From Salticus scenicus (Eukaryota > Arthropoda > Arachnida > Araneae > Salticidae), in NCBI GenBank assembly GCA_963930645.1, contig OZ005648.1, forward strand, positions 249,775,436-249,839,435: a DNA stretch of 64,000 nt, written 5' to 3'. Position 1 is the first letter of the stretch; every line of letters starts with the position of its first letter. A program made the translations under genes and the position numbers. The notes under the pieces were generated by a model. The model was not told the DNA's origin. It worked only from the letters and a program-made list of their open reading frames with translations, and made no database searches. Of the stretch, positions 9,425 through 21,501 are shown piece after piece.

Positions 9425-10431
9425 CTAGTATGTTGTGGCCACCACAAGACTTTCTTCTATATTTTCCTATACAAATTCACGCAGTAACAATATTTAAAAA
9501 AAAAAAAAAAAAAAAAAAAAACACGATTTTTTTCAGTTTTTTTTTTTTCGTTAAAAGTAAAAAAAATCGATAACTTTGTTTTAAATTACCACATATTTAT
9601 AGTTCAACCATTCGTTTTAAAGGTATTGACGAGACCTTCCGAAAGATACCGATCTTGAAAATTTACACCCCCCCTTCCCGGGGGTGGGGAAGCGATGCCC
9701 CAAATTTTTTTCCTAATTAACTACTACTATTATCAATAATTCATATTCATTTCACAGGTTAAGAATAACTCTCATTATGTACATTTATACGAAATTTTTT
9801 CCTATACTGTCGTGTTAAAAATTTAGAAAAAATACGATCACAGCGCCACCTGTTGAACGATTGATCCCCAAATCTAATCAGCCTCACTTTATGTCAGGGG
9901 CCAACTAAATACCAAGTTTGGTTAAATTTCGTTTAAAAAAAAAAAAAAAAAAAGTTTTTTTTCGTTAAAAGTAAAAAAAATCGATAACTTTATTTTAAAT
10001 TATCACAGATTTATAGTTCAACCATTCGTTTTAAAGGTATTGACGAGACCTTTCGAAAGATACCCATCTTGAAAATTTACTCCCCTCGAGGGGGGACTTC
10101 CCCCCCAGGGGGGGGTGGCGAGGCTCCTACGCATACAAAAAATTTTTCCCAGTTGACTATCTCTATTATAAATAATTCTTGGAAATTTCATAATGATTAC
10201 TAAAAAATAATTCTCTTTATGCACATTTATACAAAATTTTGTCCTATATCACCATGTTAAAAATTTAGAAAAAGCGGGATGGCAACGCAACCTGTAAGAC
10301 AATTTTAACCAAAAGTTGATAGGCACTAATTTATGTCAAGGTGCAACTACATACCAATTTGTATGAATTTCTGTGCAGTAGTTCTTGAGATACAGTTGCC
10401 ACAAAATTTTGTCACACACACACACACACAC

Positions 10432-10466
<35 letters not shown>

Positions 10467-10586
10467 TTTTCTAAAAATGGTCAAATCGTGTTCTACAGCT
10501 CTCAAAACGTGTAAATTCATCAAAAACCCGAGGTCGAAAATTTTTACGAATCCAATACTTTCTCTATATTACATATAGAAGAAAGT
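9425..10586 (+). mobile_element. HINE-like short element, family B, with duplicated core
   Basis: It begins with CTAGTATGTTGTGGCCACC and a short hairpin (TTGTGG/CCACAA), then ACTTTCTTCTATAT. It ends with the inverse, ATATAGAAGAAAGT, at about 10573-10586. Inside are a T-rich block, a motif CAACCATTCGTTTTAAAGG, a GC-rich hairpin (CCCCTCGAGGGG type), an (AC)n tract and (CAGA)n at 10412-10466. The core from TTCGTTAAAAG occurs twice, at 9547 and 9961, a 414-bp tandem duplication. Sub-terminal inverted repeats, a GTCT/CAGA microsatellite near the 3' end and a 3' stem-loop are known features of Helentron-derived elements such as DINE-1. Assignment is by structure only. Confidence 0.7.
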
Positions 10587-11628
10587 AATAACAAAATGAC
10601 TATTGTAGCCTGTGAATAATAATTTAAATTCATATACAATCAATATACATTTTCTAAATTTTTATATCTGCCCTTTTCCTTTCCCTATGAACCTTTTCTG
10701 AAGGCAAGAGAAGCGCAACTTTTGATAACTTTCCATTTTTCCTATACCGTTACGTAAAATCTCATGGGTCTGGTAAAATATGTTTTGAATTAATAATTTC
10801 CGTTTATTTTGTGGTCTTTTATAGATGGTCTTTTATAGATGGTCTTAAATCGGCTTTCTTTGGTCATGCTTTGAAATGTAACGTTGGTGGCTGGTTGTCG
10901 CGATCTTCGCAATAAAAGAGTAAAAAAATAACAACAAAATAAAAAAATCTGCTTAAATAGCTGATTCACAAGAAATCAACTCGGACTGGATGAAACTATG
11001 CCAACTGTCCAATAACTGATCGCAGTGAATTTATGGTTGTCTTTTTAAAAAAATACTGATGTATATGATCGTAGCGAAAACAACAACCATGTTTTCAATA
11101 AATACCCTGAATTAGGCGAATGTACCAAGTAAAGGTCAAGTATAATCATTTTCCCCACAATTATCTGCACCTACTTGATTTAGAGATGTATTCAGTAACC
11201 GTACTCTCGTTTTTTGTCTCCCCCACTCATTCACACCATAATATTTGCATTTTTTTTTTTTTTTTTTTTTAAGAAAATTGGTTACATTCATGTTTTACTT
11301 GTTATTCAGACATTCAAAGAAGTTTCTGGCATTAAAAAGGCAAAATGATGCCTCCTCTATGGATTAGAACTAGGGATTTCTTCATTGCATTTGTAATTAT
11401 CTGTTAACCATATTTTCATATCTTCCAGTTCTCATCAATAATTTAGTCTATGCAACAATATTTCTACACGACAACCAAATATGTCCCTGACAATGTGCAC
11501 GCATCAATGTGCTAATAAGAATAAAGTGACAGACATAGTGCATTTTCTGTAAATATTGTCTACATACTAGTAATTGTGTAGATTTGAGAACAGGAACATT
11601 GATGTGAACAACATACATAATTTTCAAG

Positions 11629-11664
11629 GAAATTGGTACATACATGTATGTATGCACCAATTTC
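11629..11664. repeat. 36-bp near-perfect palindrome
   Basis: The outer arms GAAATTGGT and ACCAATTTC (with an extra GC/A at the junction) enclose CATACATGTATGTATG. It could form a cruciform. No flanking element is evident. Confidence 0.6.
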
Positions 11665-12494
11665 AGCATGTGCTATATTTCGATTAACGGAAAAAAAGAT
11701 AAAATGTCGAATAATTAGATTCTCAAATGTCTAAAATTTAAGATGGTCAGATGAATGAAAAATTAAATATTTCATTATAGAACATTATTCACGGGTACTA
11801 GGATAGAAAAAAATAAACTTCTTACTAGAACTTTCAGTTTAATGTTTGCTTGCAGTTAGCAAAATTTGTTAATAGGGTAGTTTAAGGACATTTTTTTAAA
11901 TCGTGTTTTGTCATAATGAGAGATGTATAAGCAGTAAAAAACTTTTGAAAGAAGAACTCTTTAAAAATAATAATATAATTTTTTCTATGCATACCAAAAA
12001 TTCGATTGGTTAATTTTTGAATGTAATTTTTAGTTTAAACATTTTTCTTTTAAAGATTTTTTTTAAATATAATATAGATATATATTCTATATTTAGGTAT
12101 ACGAAAATTTAGTATTCAGCGATATGTATTAAATAGAAAAAAAATCTACAGTTTCATTGCATTAATTACAGAAAGCTTGTATTTAAACTTTAAGTGTCTG
12201 GTTTTATTTATTCTATAAAATAACATATCATTATTCAAGATTGCTGATAGTAATAGTATCTCTAAAGAAAGAATTTATAAATTCTCTAAAATATATATAT
12301 AAACATGCCAAACTGATCCAAAAATATTCGACGCACGTATGTCTATGTGAAGGAATTTACAATTTCCACGCACATAATTTAACTTTTATTAGGATTAATG
12401 CTCTTCGAACGTCTCACACACACTACACATAAAATATCCCACCAGCAAAATTTAGTGCACACCTCAAATACTTCGATACCCTTTAAATCCCTTT

Positions 12495-12700
12495 TTAGAA
12501 AAACCGCGTCAACTCCTCTTTTGAAGAGGGGGTGCCGGAAACCGCGGATATCGTCTGCGCGTAGACCGTCCATCAAAGTGGAGGGTGCTAACGATACGGA
12601 GTCACGCTTGCAAGACGTGATCTCATAAAGGCGGGATTTCCGGCAGCAATAAAGTTGGCACCAAAGTGCTCTCCCTGCTTTAAAAACCGTTCCTAGAAAG
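12495..12700. other. GC-rich, high-complexity island of unknown nature
   Basis: About 200 bp near 50% GC in surroundings near 30%, with several CpG dinucleotides and CCGCGG. It contains short hairpins (CCTCTT..AAGAGG and TCACG..CGTGA). Frames of 122 codons (minus, 12379-12747) and 76 codons (plus, 12398-12628) cross it, but neither shows a motif I recognise. It could be an exon, a conserved regulatory element or an old repeat fragment. Confidence 0.35.
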
Positions 12701-13276
12701 ACTAATGAAGAGAAATGATAGTGAGGGGTGATATCTATTGCATGCACCCACGTTTATTGGAGACATGGATCTACTCCTATATTGATGTTTTCTCTGATTG
12801 ATTTCACAAGTTTAGTAGCAAAAATTTATGACCGTTGTGTCTTTCGGAAATGAAATATCTGTAAAATTCTCTTAATCACTTAAAATTTGTTAATAACAGT
12901 AAGGTCGATAACAATAATAAATTAAACTGCATTTTATATAAATACATTTGCCACATAAGAAAGGGGAAACAGAATTATTCCAAGAATATTAAAAGGAGAC
13001 TTGGCGTTAGGTAACTAAAGCCAGGAAAAACCTTCCATGTCAAAGACGTTAAAGATTTGGCAAAGACATTGAAACTTTAGGCTACATAACTAAACCCAGA
13101 AAACGTCTTCAACGTCAAAGACGTTGAGGATTTTTCCTGGATTCAGAATTATACCAGTTTAAGAATTTCCTATGATTGATACAATCCCTCAGTATCTTCG
13201 TACCTAAGTTGGCATCATACAACTATGATTAAAAAGAAGCATAATATGCTTGCATAAAACAAACGGTATCAATTTA

Positions 13277-14130
13277 TCAATCAAAATTTATTACAAATTC
13301 TTCAAAGTATTCTTCTCCAGCTTCAATGTACTTTTTCCAATGATTTTATCAGTTCTGAAAATATGTTTTTAATCTAATGTCTTGAGATATTTTATTGAAT
13401 GTTTTTAAATACTGAACCAATAGGCTCAGAAAGCAAAGTGACAGTTTCAGCCGTAGGAATTAGAAAAAAAATTATATGGTGCCATATCAAGTGAATAATG
13501 ATCTTATGGAGTTACATTTAATTGTTATGTTCAAAATATGTCGATAATTATATGTGTGTAAAGTTTTGTCATCATATCACAATAACAATAAAATGAGAAG
13601 GAGTATTTTTATAGTGTAGAAAACACAACTTTTCTTCCTACAGTTCAATTCATTTTCGAAGAATTGACTCACGCAAATGACACAGAACACAAATAGTAAT
13701 CTTCAATTTGATCATAATAATCTGTAAATTGACTATCTGACCATTTGATAAGAATTCATAAAACAGAATACTACAACAACGAGAGAAAAGTGCCTAAATA
13801 TCTTTGCTTTTTGAGCGAGTTTGATCTTGCTTCAACATAAAAAGCCCTTCACTTAATTATTGAACTACTTGTGCATCAGACAGTTAAATCCAAGTTCCAT
13901 CACCTATGACTGCACGTTTAAAATTGAAATAGTCTTGAGAAAACATCTTTGGGACAACTTCAACGTGTAGCTGTTTTGGAAAATTGATGTGAGCGTCGAA
14001 CGCATCGTTTCGAGAAGCTACGATTCGCAAACCTGAATGATCTCTTGAAACTGCTTGTCAAGAATGGTACAAAATGATATGTTCAATAATGTCGCTTATT
14101 GTAAAACGACGAACAATTTCTTCAAACAGG
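13277..14130 (-). pseudogene. Decayed mariner-type transposase
   Basis: Read on the minus strand, the end is clear: WKKYIEAGEEYFEEFV then a stop near 13277, the usual mariner C-terminus. Upstream, DMAPYNFF near 13455-13480 matches the segment holding the third catalytic Asp. GDGTWI near 13890-13910 matches the GDETW motif holding an earlier catalytic Asp, with E replaced by G. Between these are many stops and frame changes. The DNA-binding N-terminus cannot be recognised. It is a dead copy; the family cuts and pastes at TA. Confidence 0.75.
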
Positions 14131-15445
14131 TTTTATATAAGACAAATACTGCTTCTTTTGATAAGTAACCGTCTGTAAAAGTATTTTCCAACATTTCAAA
14201 TTTGATAGTAATAGAAATTCTATTGCATAAAAAATGCATGTTCTTTACCAATTACATTCGTCATTTCGAAAATTACTGAAAAGAAAACTCTTAACTAAAT
14301 ACCAATTTCATTGCTGTTGATAAAATGAAATAAATTCATGTTTGTTAATAGATGTTTTTAAATAAGTTCTAAAAATGTTTGATAAAAACTTGCAAGAGAT
14401 GTCTACTGTACATACAATTTAAACAAAGCATTCCAGGTACTGGGCGTAAAGCAAATGGGCGCTGTAAAGCAGACTGTACAGTACACCGCCTATTTTTCAG
14501 TTTCTTAAGATTATTTTTAATAGAATGACAGAAAAATGAAAATGTTCCTCTTTTTTTTTCTTTAGCACTTACACAAACGTATTGCACAAGTGAAAACATA
14601 AAAATACACACTTGAAGAATTTGCAGCAATAGTGCTATCTATTAATTAGATGCATAGTTTTGTCAAAGAAATTAACATATCGCCCATTTTGAAACTTTAT
14701 AGAGGCTTCATTAAGCGGGAAGTAAATAAACATTGTTTATACTTTTGGTTAGATGTCCGCAGTATTAACAGTCACTCTTCGGACTTTATGATCATGTCCG
14801 TGAAATATTTTAACAATTTCACAAAAAGTCCAGTTTAATGGGACAAGTCTGCTCCTTTTTAATTATAATAACATATCAAACTCTGTAATTTGGCTTATTT
14901 CTCCGCTACTTGGAACGAGGTTGAAGTCTATATAAACCTTCACTCAACCAGTGTCTTAGAAAAATTTATGAAATTTCTTTTTTAAATACTACTTTTCAGA
15001 GAAACAAATTGCTTTGGAAAACTTAGACAGCTCCGGAAACTGGTGAATTGTATCTTTAAATAAAAATTGAGTTAGAGTCAATGCAATGGAGCCAAATGAA
15101 ACCTCTGTAAGCTCTGTAAGTGACCTACAATGGCATGCTTCTATCTAAACCAAAAGCGTAAGCATTTTTTGGAAATTAAAAAGTACAAAATTACTGGTAA
15201 TAAAAATCAAATTTTTATTGTTTTACACACATGACTTCCTTAAAGCTGCAAATTGTGATATGTATAGTGAAATGTAGGACTAGTCACTGCTTTTAATTAA
15301 TTTTGTACATCTTCATGGCAGCAGTTTATAACGAATTTCTTTTGAGGTCTTGAGGCTTCCATGTAATTGAAATTATTGTCTGAAATAATCGTACCTGAGC
15401 AAAACGTCATTGTGATGGTTCGACGTAAAGATTCTACATATGCTA
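14131..15445. other. AT-rich spacer
   Basis: No repeat, gene or RNA recognised. Minus- and plus-strand frames of 60-90 codons here are not protein-like. Confidence 0.5.
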
Positions 15446-15656
15446 CAGTCGGCAGTAAAATTATTGCAGCGATAGCAGTAATTCGCATTTAAGAGATGTG
15501 CACCTAATACAGTTTTGTTAAGTAAATATTTGTGGAATCATGATCTTAGACTTTACGCTGCTTATAAAAAAGTAAATTGAGAGTAAAAGATAGCGATCAA
15601 ACTATTTAAAAAATTAAAAATCAGGATGTGTGCTTTAATAATTTTGCTGCCGACTG
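15446..15656. mobile_element. Foldback Tc1/mariner-type MITE, copy 2 (211 bp)
   Basis: Termini CAGTCGGCAGTAAAATTATT and its inverse AATAATTTTGCTGCCGACTG are flanked by TA on both sides (15444-15445 and 15657-15658). Length matches copy 1. The inner arms are more diverged than in copy 1, indicating greater age. Non-coding. Confidence 0.88.
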
Positions 15657-16964
15657 TACAATGGGTAACTCGTAAATAAACTCAAGATGAACATCTTTCG
15701 TAACAGAACAAATAAAAAGACAAATGTACGACTTGAACTTAACCATGTTCCGCTTATGAGAACATTTTACAGTAAGTTGACCTAACAATTTCAAATGTTT
15801 GTCTTATTATCTTAATCGCATATGAGGAGTAAATGCTTGCTGACACATATTTAATTTAGTTTTTGTCTTATTGATATATGGTACTACTTATTGTAACTGC
15901 ATGCTTTACTGCCTCTTAAATCTGAAAATCAGGTTTCTACCGGTTGTTCTCTGTCTGTCTGTTTCTATGTGTGTCTGTGTGCTTATATGATATAAGAATT
16001 ATTTAGAAATACATGTTACCGGAAGCACGAAAGCTTATTTTTTAATTTTATGCAGATTACTTGCTTATCACACAAATAATCCATGTATAGACAAAAAAAA
16101 CTTATTCAAATTACGGCTAGGAACGGAATTTCTTCTTGATTGTTTTTTCATATCTTTAGACTGCAAATTAAAACTAAATAAATGAATATTTTTTACATGC
16201 TCAAAAGTATGCTGCATGTATGAACTGGTATGAAAATAATTTATCATTTTTTACAGAGCTAGGAAAAAATAGGAATGCAGTATGGTTATGGTTTGAAAGA
16301 GCTTAAAGTTATTTAAAGTTGGATTATCCATTTTTTACTATGCTAAATTTAAATACATTTTGTGCTACATTTACAATTTAATGACAATTATTGCGTAGAT
16401 TTTTTAGCTATAATGAACAAGTCTATGAAAGTATTTTGCGTTACGTAATCACAACCCAGGAAACATAGAACTTCGAAAATGCGATGAAATTTGCTTTATT
16501 TGTATACAAAATTTTGAAGATATAATTTTCCCAGAGCAAGTCATTATTCTTGCACTAATTAATTTCTTAAGTGAAAATAATTAAAGCTTGGAGAGCACGG
16601 AGAGAAGAGACAAAAAGTAAGAGAACAAAATACGAGATCCTTTGCAGTCAGAGGCAGCAGAAAAGGTGATTTTATTCAGCGATTTTGTGGCGACTAAAAT
16701 CTTTACCACTATTTTGTTACCACCAACTTTAGCATTAAACGACCTTACAGCAACATCTGTTAGTTTTTTCATGTTAAGATTTGAAATGATTTGGAGAAAC
16801 TTTTTTAGCTAACATTTGCTCGTTACTCATATAAAGAAAAGACTGCTTTTTCTTAAAATAAGTTTTAACGAACGAATTCTTTCCTGCATTTTAACAATAC
16901 ATGTTTATGATTTCTTGCAGTCGTGTCTAATTAAAAGCGCAAACGTACACATCTAGTGCTTGTA
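15657..16964. other. AT-rich spacer
   Basis: Nothing recognised beyond a short TCTGTCTGTCTG tract with GTGTGTCTGTG at about 15950-15980. A frame of 63 codons at 16581-16772 (minus) has no family features. Confidence 0.45.
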
Positions 16965-19900
16965 CAGTCGGGGAAAAAAAAACGCAACACTCAACGTAAC
17001 TTCGTCGCTAATCGATGTAGAAAAATGTAATAGGTATCATTCGACAGGGAATTATGAGTAGTTTCAGAAAATGAACTGAAATTTTGAATTGGGGGTCGTC
17101 TACATATTAAAACGCGCACCAACTTTGATTTTTTCAATGGTAACACCTTATTTTTATTTTATATTTGAATTCCTGGGATCGCGACAACGCGAAAAAGTAT
17201 ATTGGTTGTATATTTTACTTAATTTTTCACAGAGTTATAAGCGTTCAAAGTTTGAAGGTGCAAATGTTAAATTCGTATTTTAAACTTTTTTTAATATCTT
17301 CACATAACAAAACTTGATCGATATAATTTTTTTTTTACTAGATAAAGTGAAGAAACCCAAACATAATCCATCATTACTTTTGATTCTGAAAAATATTTTT
17401 AATTCTGAAAAATATTAATAAATTCATATTCATAAAAATTATGAATTATGACCTATATTAATTTTTACATAAAATGAATCCTAATGCTGAAAAATATAGG
17501 TGTGCAAATTTGCAACACATTCCAGTTATTAGTTTTCGTGATATAAATAAATCTTTCTTTTGGAGTGGTTTGGAGGGCCGTCTCTTATAAAGTTTTGCAT
17601 GCGATAACGAATGAAATCGTAAAAAATAACAAAGAAAATTAAACAAAATATTTTTATTTCTTATTTACGGGTCAAATTATATAACAACAACGTCAAACGC
17701 AAAGAAAGGAAACAAAAATGATGATTTTTTAGACATTAGTGTTAGCATCAAGAATTCCTGTTTTCTAAAGAAGACAAGCCCCGCCTTCATAGTTCTTCAA
17801 AACAAAACAATACAGAAAAGTGAACATTGTGTATTGCGTGTACACAAATGTGACATTGAGTATTCGTGTTATACCCCTTATTTTATGTTGACAAAAATAT
17901 GCACAAGTGGTATTTACTTAATCGATTAATTGGTGATAAATTTTGAATATTTTAAACAAACACTAGAAGAAAAAAAATTAACTAAATAGGCGGGGTTTAC
18001 TGTTTTGAATAGAAAAATAGGTTTAATGTGAAATTGTCAAATATAAAAATCGAATGGAATTGGAATTCAAGACAGACTTGTAATATCGTTTCTTAACTAC
18101 CGTCATAGTTAAAAAAAAGGCTTAATCGTTTGCTTCATATATTGCTTTATTTTATTTTATTTATTTACTTATTTATTTATTTTGTAGGGGGACAATTATT
18201 ATTTTAAGGACACTTCAGTCTTTAAAATTTTATTAGTATAACTAGTATTAGTATAGTATAGTACACTTTAGTAGTATTAGTATTAGTATAGTACACTTTT
18301 TGCAACTGCGGGATTTTGTCTTGACAGTAAGACCCGCCTACGGGCGTTATACTCTCAAAATGAAATATTTCAGAACAAATTGTCTGTATTCACAATTATA
18401 TTACAAATGGATATACATTATAATTATATTCTTTCTAATCAATATATTTCTATCCATAGTATATTTTATTGCAAAAATATGAACACCGGGTACACACTTA
18501 AGAAATATGTAACACACAAATTACGAAAGAAACGCCCACTGACAGAGTTACAGATTGTCAAATGGCGTGAATCTACGTAAGCAGTCGCGAAAGGGTTAAT
18601 TAAGAAATTATATTTTCATAGAAATTATAAAACGAATCGTACAGTTCCAAAGAGTTCAACTGACCCAAAAGTGGTAAGTGCGATTAAAATTATTTAATAT
18701 TTACTTCATGAACCCTTACAATAATTTATCCGAAAAGATTTAGTTTATGCGTTGTTGTATATATATATATATATAGATTATTTCATTTCGTATATTATGT
18801 TACACTTACGAAAGAAAATTTAAGCTTTATTGGTGATGAGTACAGCCATAATAGACACTTTTACTTTAAAAATATTGCACTTTTTTCAAAGAGTACTGTA
18901 TGGACTAATTGCAAGTGTAATGCATTTAAATAGACCTAAAATTATCTAAAATAATCTGGTGTGTCACTCACACGACTTTCTCTTACCCTGAAATTTAACA
19001 CTATAAATACAGGTTGCAGATTAAAAGGTAAAATAACGAGTACTGTTATGTAAACCTGTGTTAAACAATTCATATTAGGCTTCTGAAGAGTTTTATATGA
19101 TAATTAGTTCTGTGTGAAGGGGGCTACCGCCCCCCTCAACCCCCCGTTTCATTAGTGCACCTACATTTACATAGAATTTAATTCGGTTATTAAAAAATAA
19201 TTCTGTTAAAAAAAAAAAAAAAAAATTAAAATTATTATTTAAAAAAAATATCTCTTATGATAATGCAGACGATTTCCATGTTAGAGAAGTGGTATAACAC
19301 CAAATATACAAAAATAAGAGTCCATTTTATTCTCATCATTAAAAAGAGGGGGGGGGGGAGAATTTTTTTTCTAAGTTTTTTTTTTTTTTTTTTTTTTTTC
19401 GATAAAAGTAAAAAAAAAAAATCAATAACTTTGTTTTAAATTATCGCAGATCGATGGTTCAACCATTCGTTTTAAAGGTATTGGCGAGCTCTTTTGAAAG
19501 ATACCCATCATGAAAATTTACTCCCCTCGTGGGTGGACTTCCTCCCCAGGGGGGGAGGCGAGGCTCCTACATACACAAAAATTTTTTCCCAGTTAACTAT
19601 CTCTATTACAAAAAATATATATTCGTTTTATTTGGTTTAGTTCAGTGTATAGACGTTAAACTCTACTTTCCTGCAATTTCCCCCATAGACGTAATGTATT
19701 AGAATTCTCTTGATTGTCCCTGTACACTAACCATTTGCTTGATCTTAACGAAAAGCTTACTGTAGCATCCCTATATGATATACATTTAGAATACCAAGTT
19801 TGAACTTTCTGACATAATTTGTTTTTAAGATATGCTGATAACAGACAGACACACAGACACACTGACATACGCACAGATAATTTGCTAAAAACATGATTTT

Positions 19901-20484
19901 CGTATTCAGGGGACCTCAAAACGTCTAAATATAACAAAATCTCGCGTTCGAAAATTTGACCCAAAAACAATACTTTCTCTACCTTATGGGTAAGAGAAAG
20001 TAAAAAGTACTGAAGTATATACAAATCTAAAACATTGAATTCAGGATAATTAAAGAACTGGAAAAAATGCAACTTTTTTATTAATTTCTATAATTATTTT
20101 TTTCCTGGAAGATTTCCGGTGTGAAACATTAAAATTTTCTCTATTCTTTATAGGGTCTTAATCTTATTTTTCTACATTTGTAGTAACCCCCTAACACATT
20201 TTTGATTATAACTCAATAAATACTAAAGATAAAGAATACAAACAGTATACTTTTCCGCACTGCCAGACTCTCAGAAATTCGAATATGAAGTCAAAATTGG
20301 GTGTTGCGATAGAAAAAAAAATCAAAGTTGGCGCTCATTTTAATATGTAGATGATCCCTAATTCAAAATTTGATGACACATTCAGAAAGTACTTTTAATT
20401 TCCTGTTGAATGATGTCTATTAGATGTTCCTGCGTCAATTAATAACAAAATTACAGCGGGTGTTGCGTTTTTTTTCCCCGACTG
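16965..20484. mobile_element. Old Tc1/mariner-type element with about 300-bp TIRs and a nested insertion
   Basis: The left end CAGTCGGGGAAAAAAAA plus ACGCAACAC is mirrored at 20459-20484, with TA on both sides (16963-16964, 20485-20486). Homology between the ends extends inwards about 300 bp (16965-17280 against about 20190-20484), including a shared segment beginning TTTTGAATT with CTACATATTAAAA. No transposase frame survives. A family A HINE-like element (18958-20001) lies inside, so the original element was about 2.5 kb. The terminal CAGTCGG resembles the small foldback MITE family, but the sub-terminal sequence differs. Confidence 0.75.
18958..20001 (+). mobile_element. HINE-like short element, family A
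   Basis: It starts with GGTGTCACTCACACGAC (a GTGT/ACAC hairpin) and ACTTTCTCTTACCC. It ends with GGGTAAGAGAAAGT, the exact inverse, inside a terminal stem-loop (19972-20001). The core shares CAACCATTCGTTTTAAAGG and a GC-rich hairpin with family B. A degenerate ACAGACAGACACACAGACAC tract lies at about 19845-19875. It is inserted in the TA-flanked element 16965-20484. The frame at 19656-20072 (minus) is within this repeat and is not a gene. Confidence 0.7.
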
Positions 20485-20911
20485 TACTAACATCTGCATT
20501 CTATCAGATTTTGTAGACCAATTTTTGTCTGGTAACAAACAAATTATACATACTTACAGATTCACAAAGCTGCATTCGCTAACTGATATCTTATTATTTT
20601 GTTAACTCATGTAAGACATTCAAGCTTGTAAATCTAAGAGAGAATGGAATACTGTATTTTAAACTTGTTCATTGAAGGCAAAGAAAAAAAAAATAGAACA
20701 GGCACTATTTAATTTAGAATAATAAGACCGAAGCCTTTCCAATTGAATAAATGAGATGATAATATTTTAGCTTTTATTTTAACGCTAAAGAAGTTAATTA
20801 ATTTTTGTTCCTTAAAAAAAAAAATATTATTAAAAATATATTCTTTTCTAATGAGATTTACTCAAAAGAATATGTGAATTTCCATATCACAAAAATAAAC
20901 GAGGTCCAAAC
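20485..20911. other. AT-rich spacer
   Basis: No feature recognised. Confidence 0.45.
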
Positions 20912-21501
20912 TAGAGTACTGCATCGTGTCGGTTAACATGATTTTACCCGAATACGCGTCATGTTGTCTGATATTTTCTCCTGTGGGTCGATTTTAGTTT
21001 TTAACGAGTCGAATCAACTTGAGAACAATTTTCAAAAATATTTACTATAATAATCAGAAATTTTTTTGATATAATTATAGCTGTATACCTGATATAAACA
21101 TACTATATATACCTATAAATTAAATATACTCGTACCCAAATTATTTTAGTAAAATAAACATCAACATCGGACAAAAGCAATGAACACAGGATTTTTTTTT
21201 TTTTTTTTTTTTTTTTAGAATATAAGAATTATCAATAAACTGCAAAAAGTAAACTTGAAGCACATTTCAATACACTTGAAGTACATATAACACACATAAA
21301 TGATTAAAAATTATTTTCAATCCATTTTTCAAATTTTTATATTTTTAACTTAGTCTATTAGTAATTACATTTTTAATTCTCTTAAAAATAATTTACGAAT
21401 TATGTGACAAAGATATTTGTGGTTCGGATCGGATTTTGAGTTGATCCAAAATTAATCAGTCGGGATCGGGTCGGTTTTTACCCCACCCGCGCAGGACTCT
21501 A
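20912..21501. mobile_element. hAT-type MITE with perfect 8-bp target duplication
   Basis: Flanked by GTCCAAAC on both sides (20904-20911, 21502-21509). Termini TAGAGTACTGC and GCAGGACTCTA are inverted with one mismatch, followed by GC-richer sub-terminal sequence with several CGGGT/ACCCG motifs. An 8-bp duplication is typical of hAT transposases. There is no coding frame; 590 bp, with a long T run in the middle (21190-21215). Confidence 0.85.

Larger units (their letters stand above)
10587..13276. other. AT-rich spacer with a palindrome and a GC-rich island
   Basis: Three items stand out. A near-perfect palindrome lies at 11629-11664. A GC-rich, high-complexity island lies at about 12495-12700. 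A pair of 40-bp direct repeats around CAAAGACGTT (13015-13056 and 13088-13128) has inverted CCAGGAAAAA/TTTTTCCTGG ends. No gene recognised. Confidence 0.5.

Noticed and set aside
10393..10470. CRISPR-like regular repeats
   Set aside because: Simple 2- and 4-bp microsatellites without spacers; the organism is eukaryotic.
10333..10578. 81-codon frame containing HTHTHTDRQTDRQ
   Set aside because: It translates the CA/CAGA microsatellite of the HINE-like element.
19656..20072. 138-codon minus-strand frame
   Set aside because: Lies inside the family A HINE-like repeat, includes its microsatellite, and has no conserved domain.
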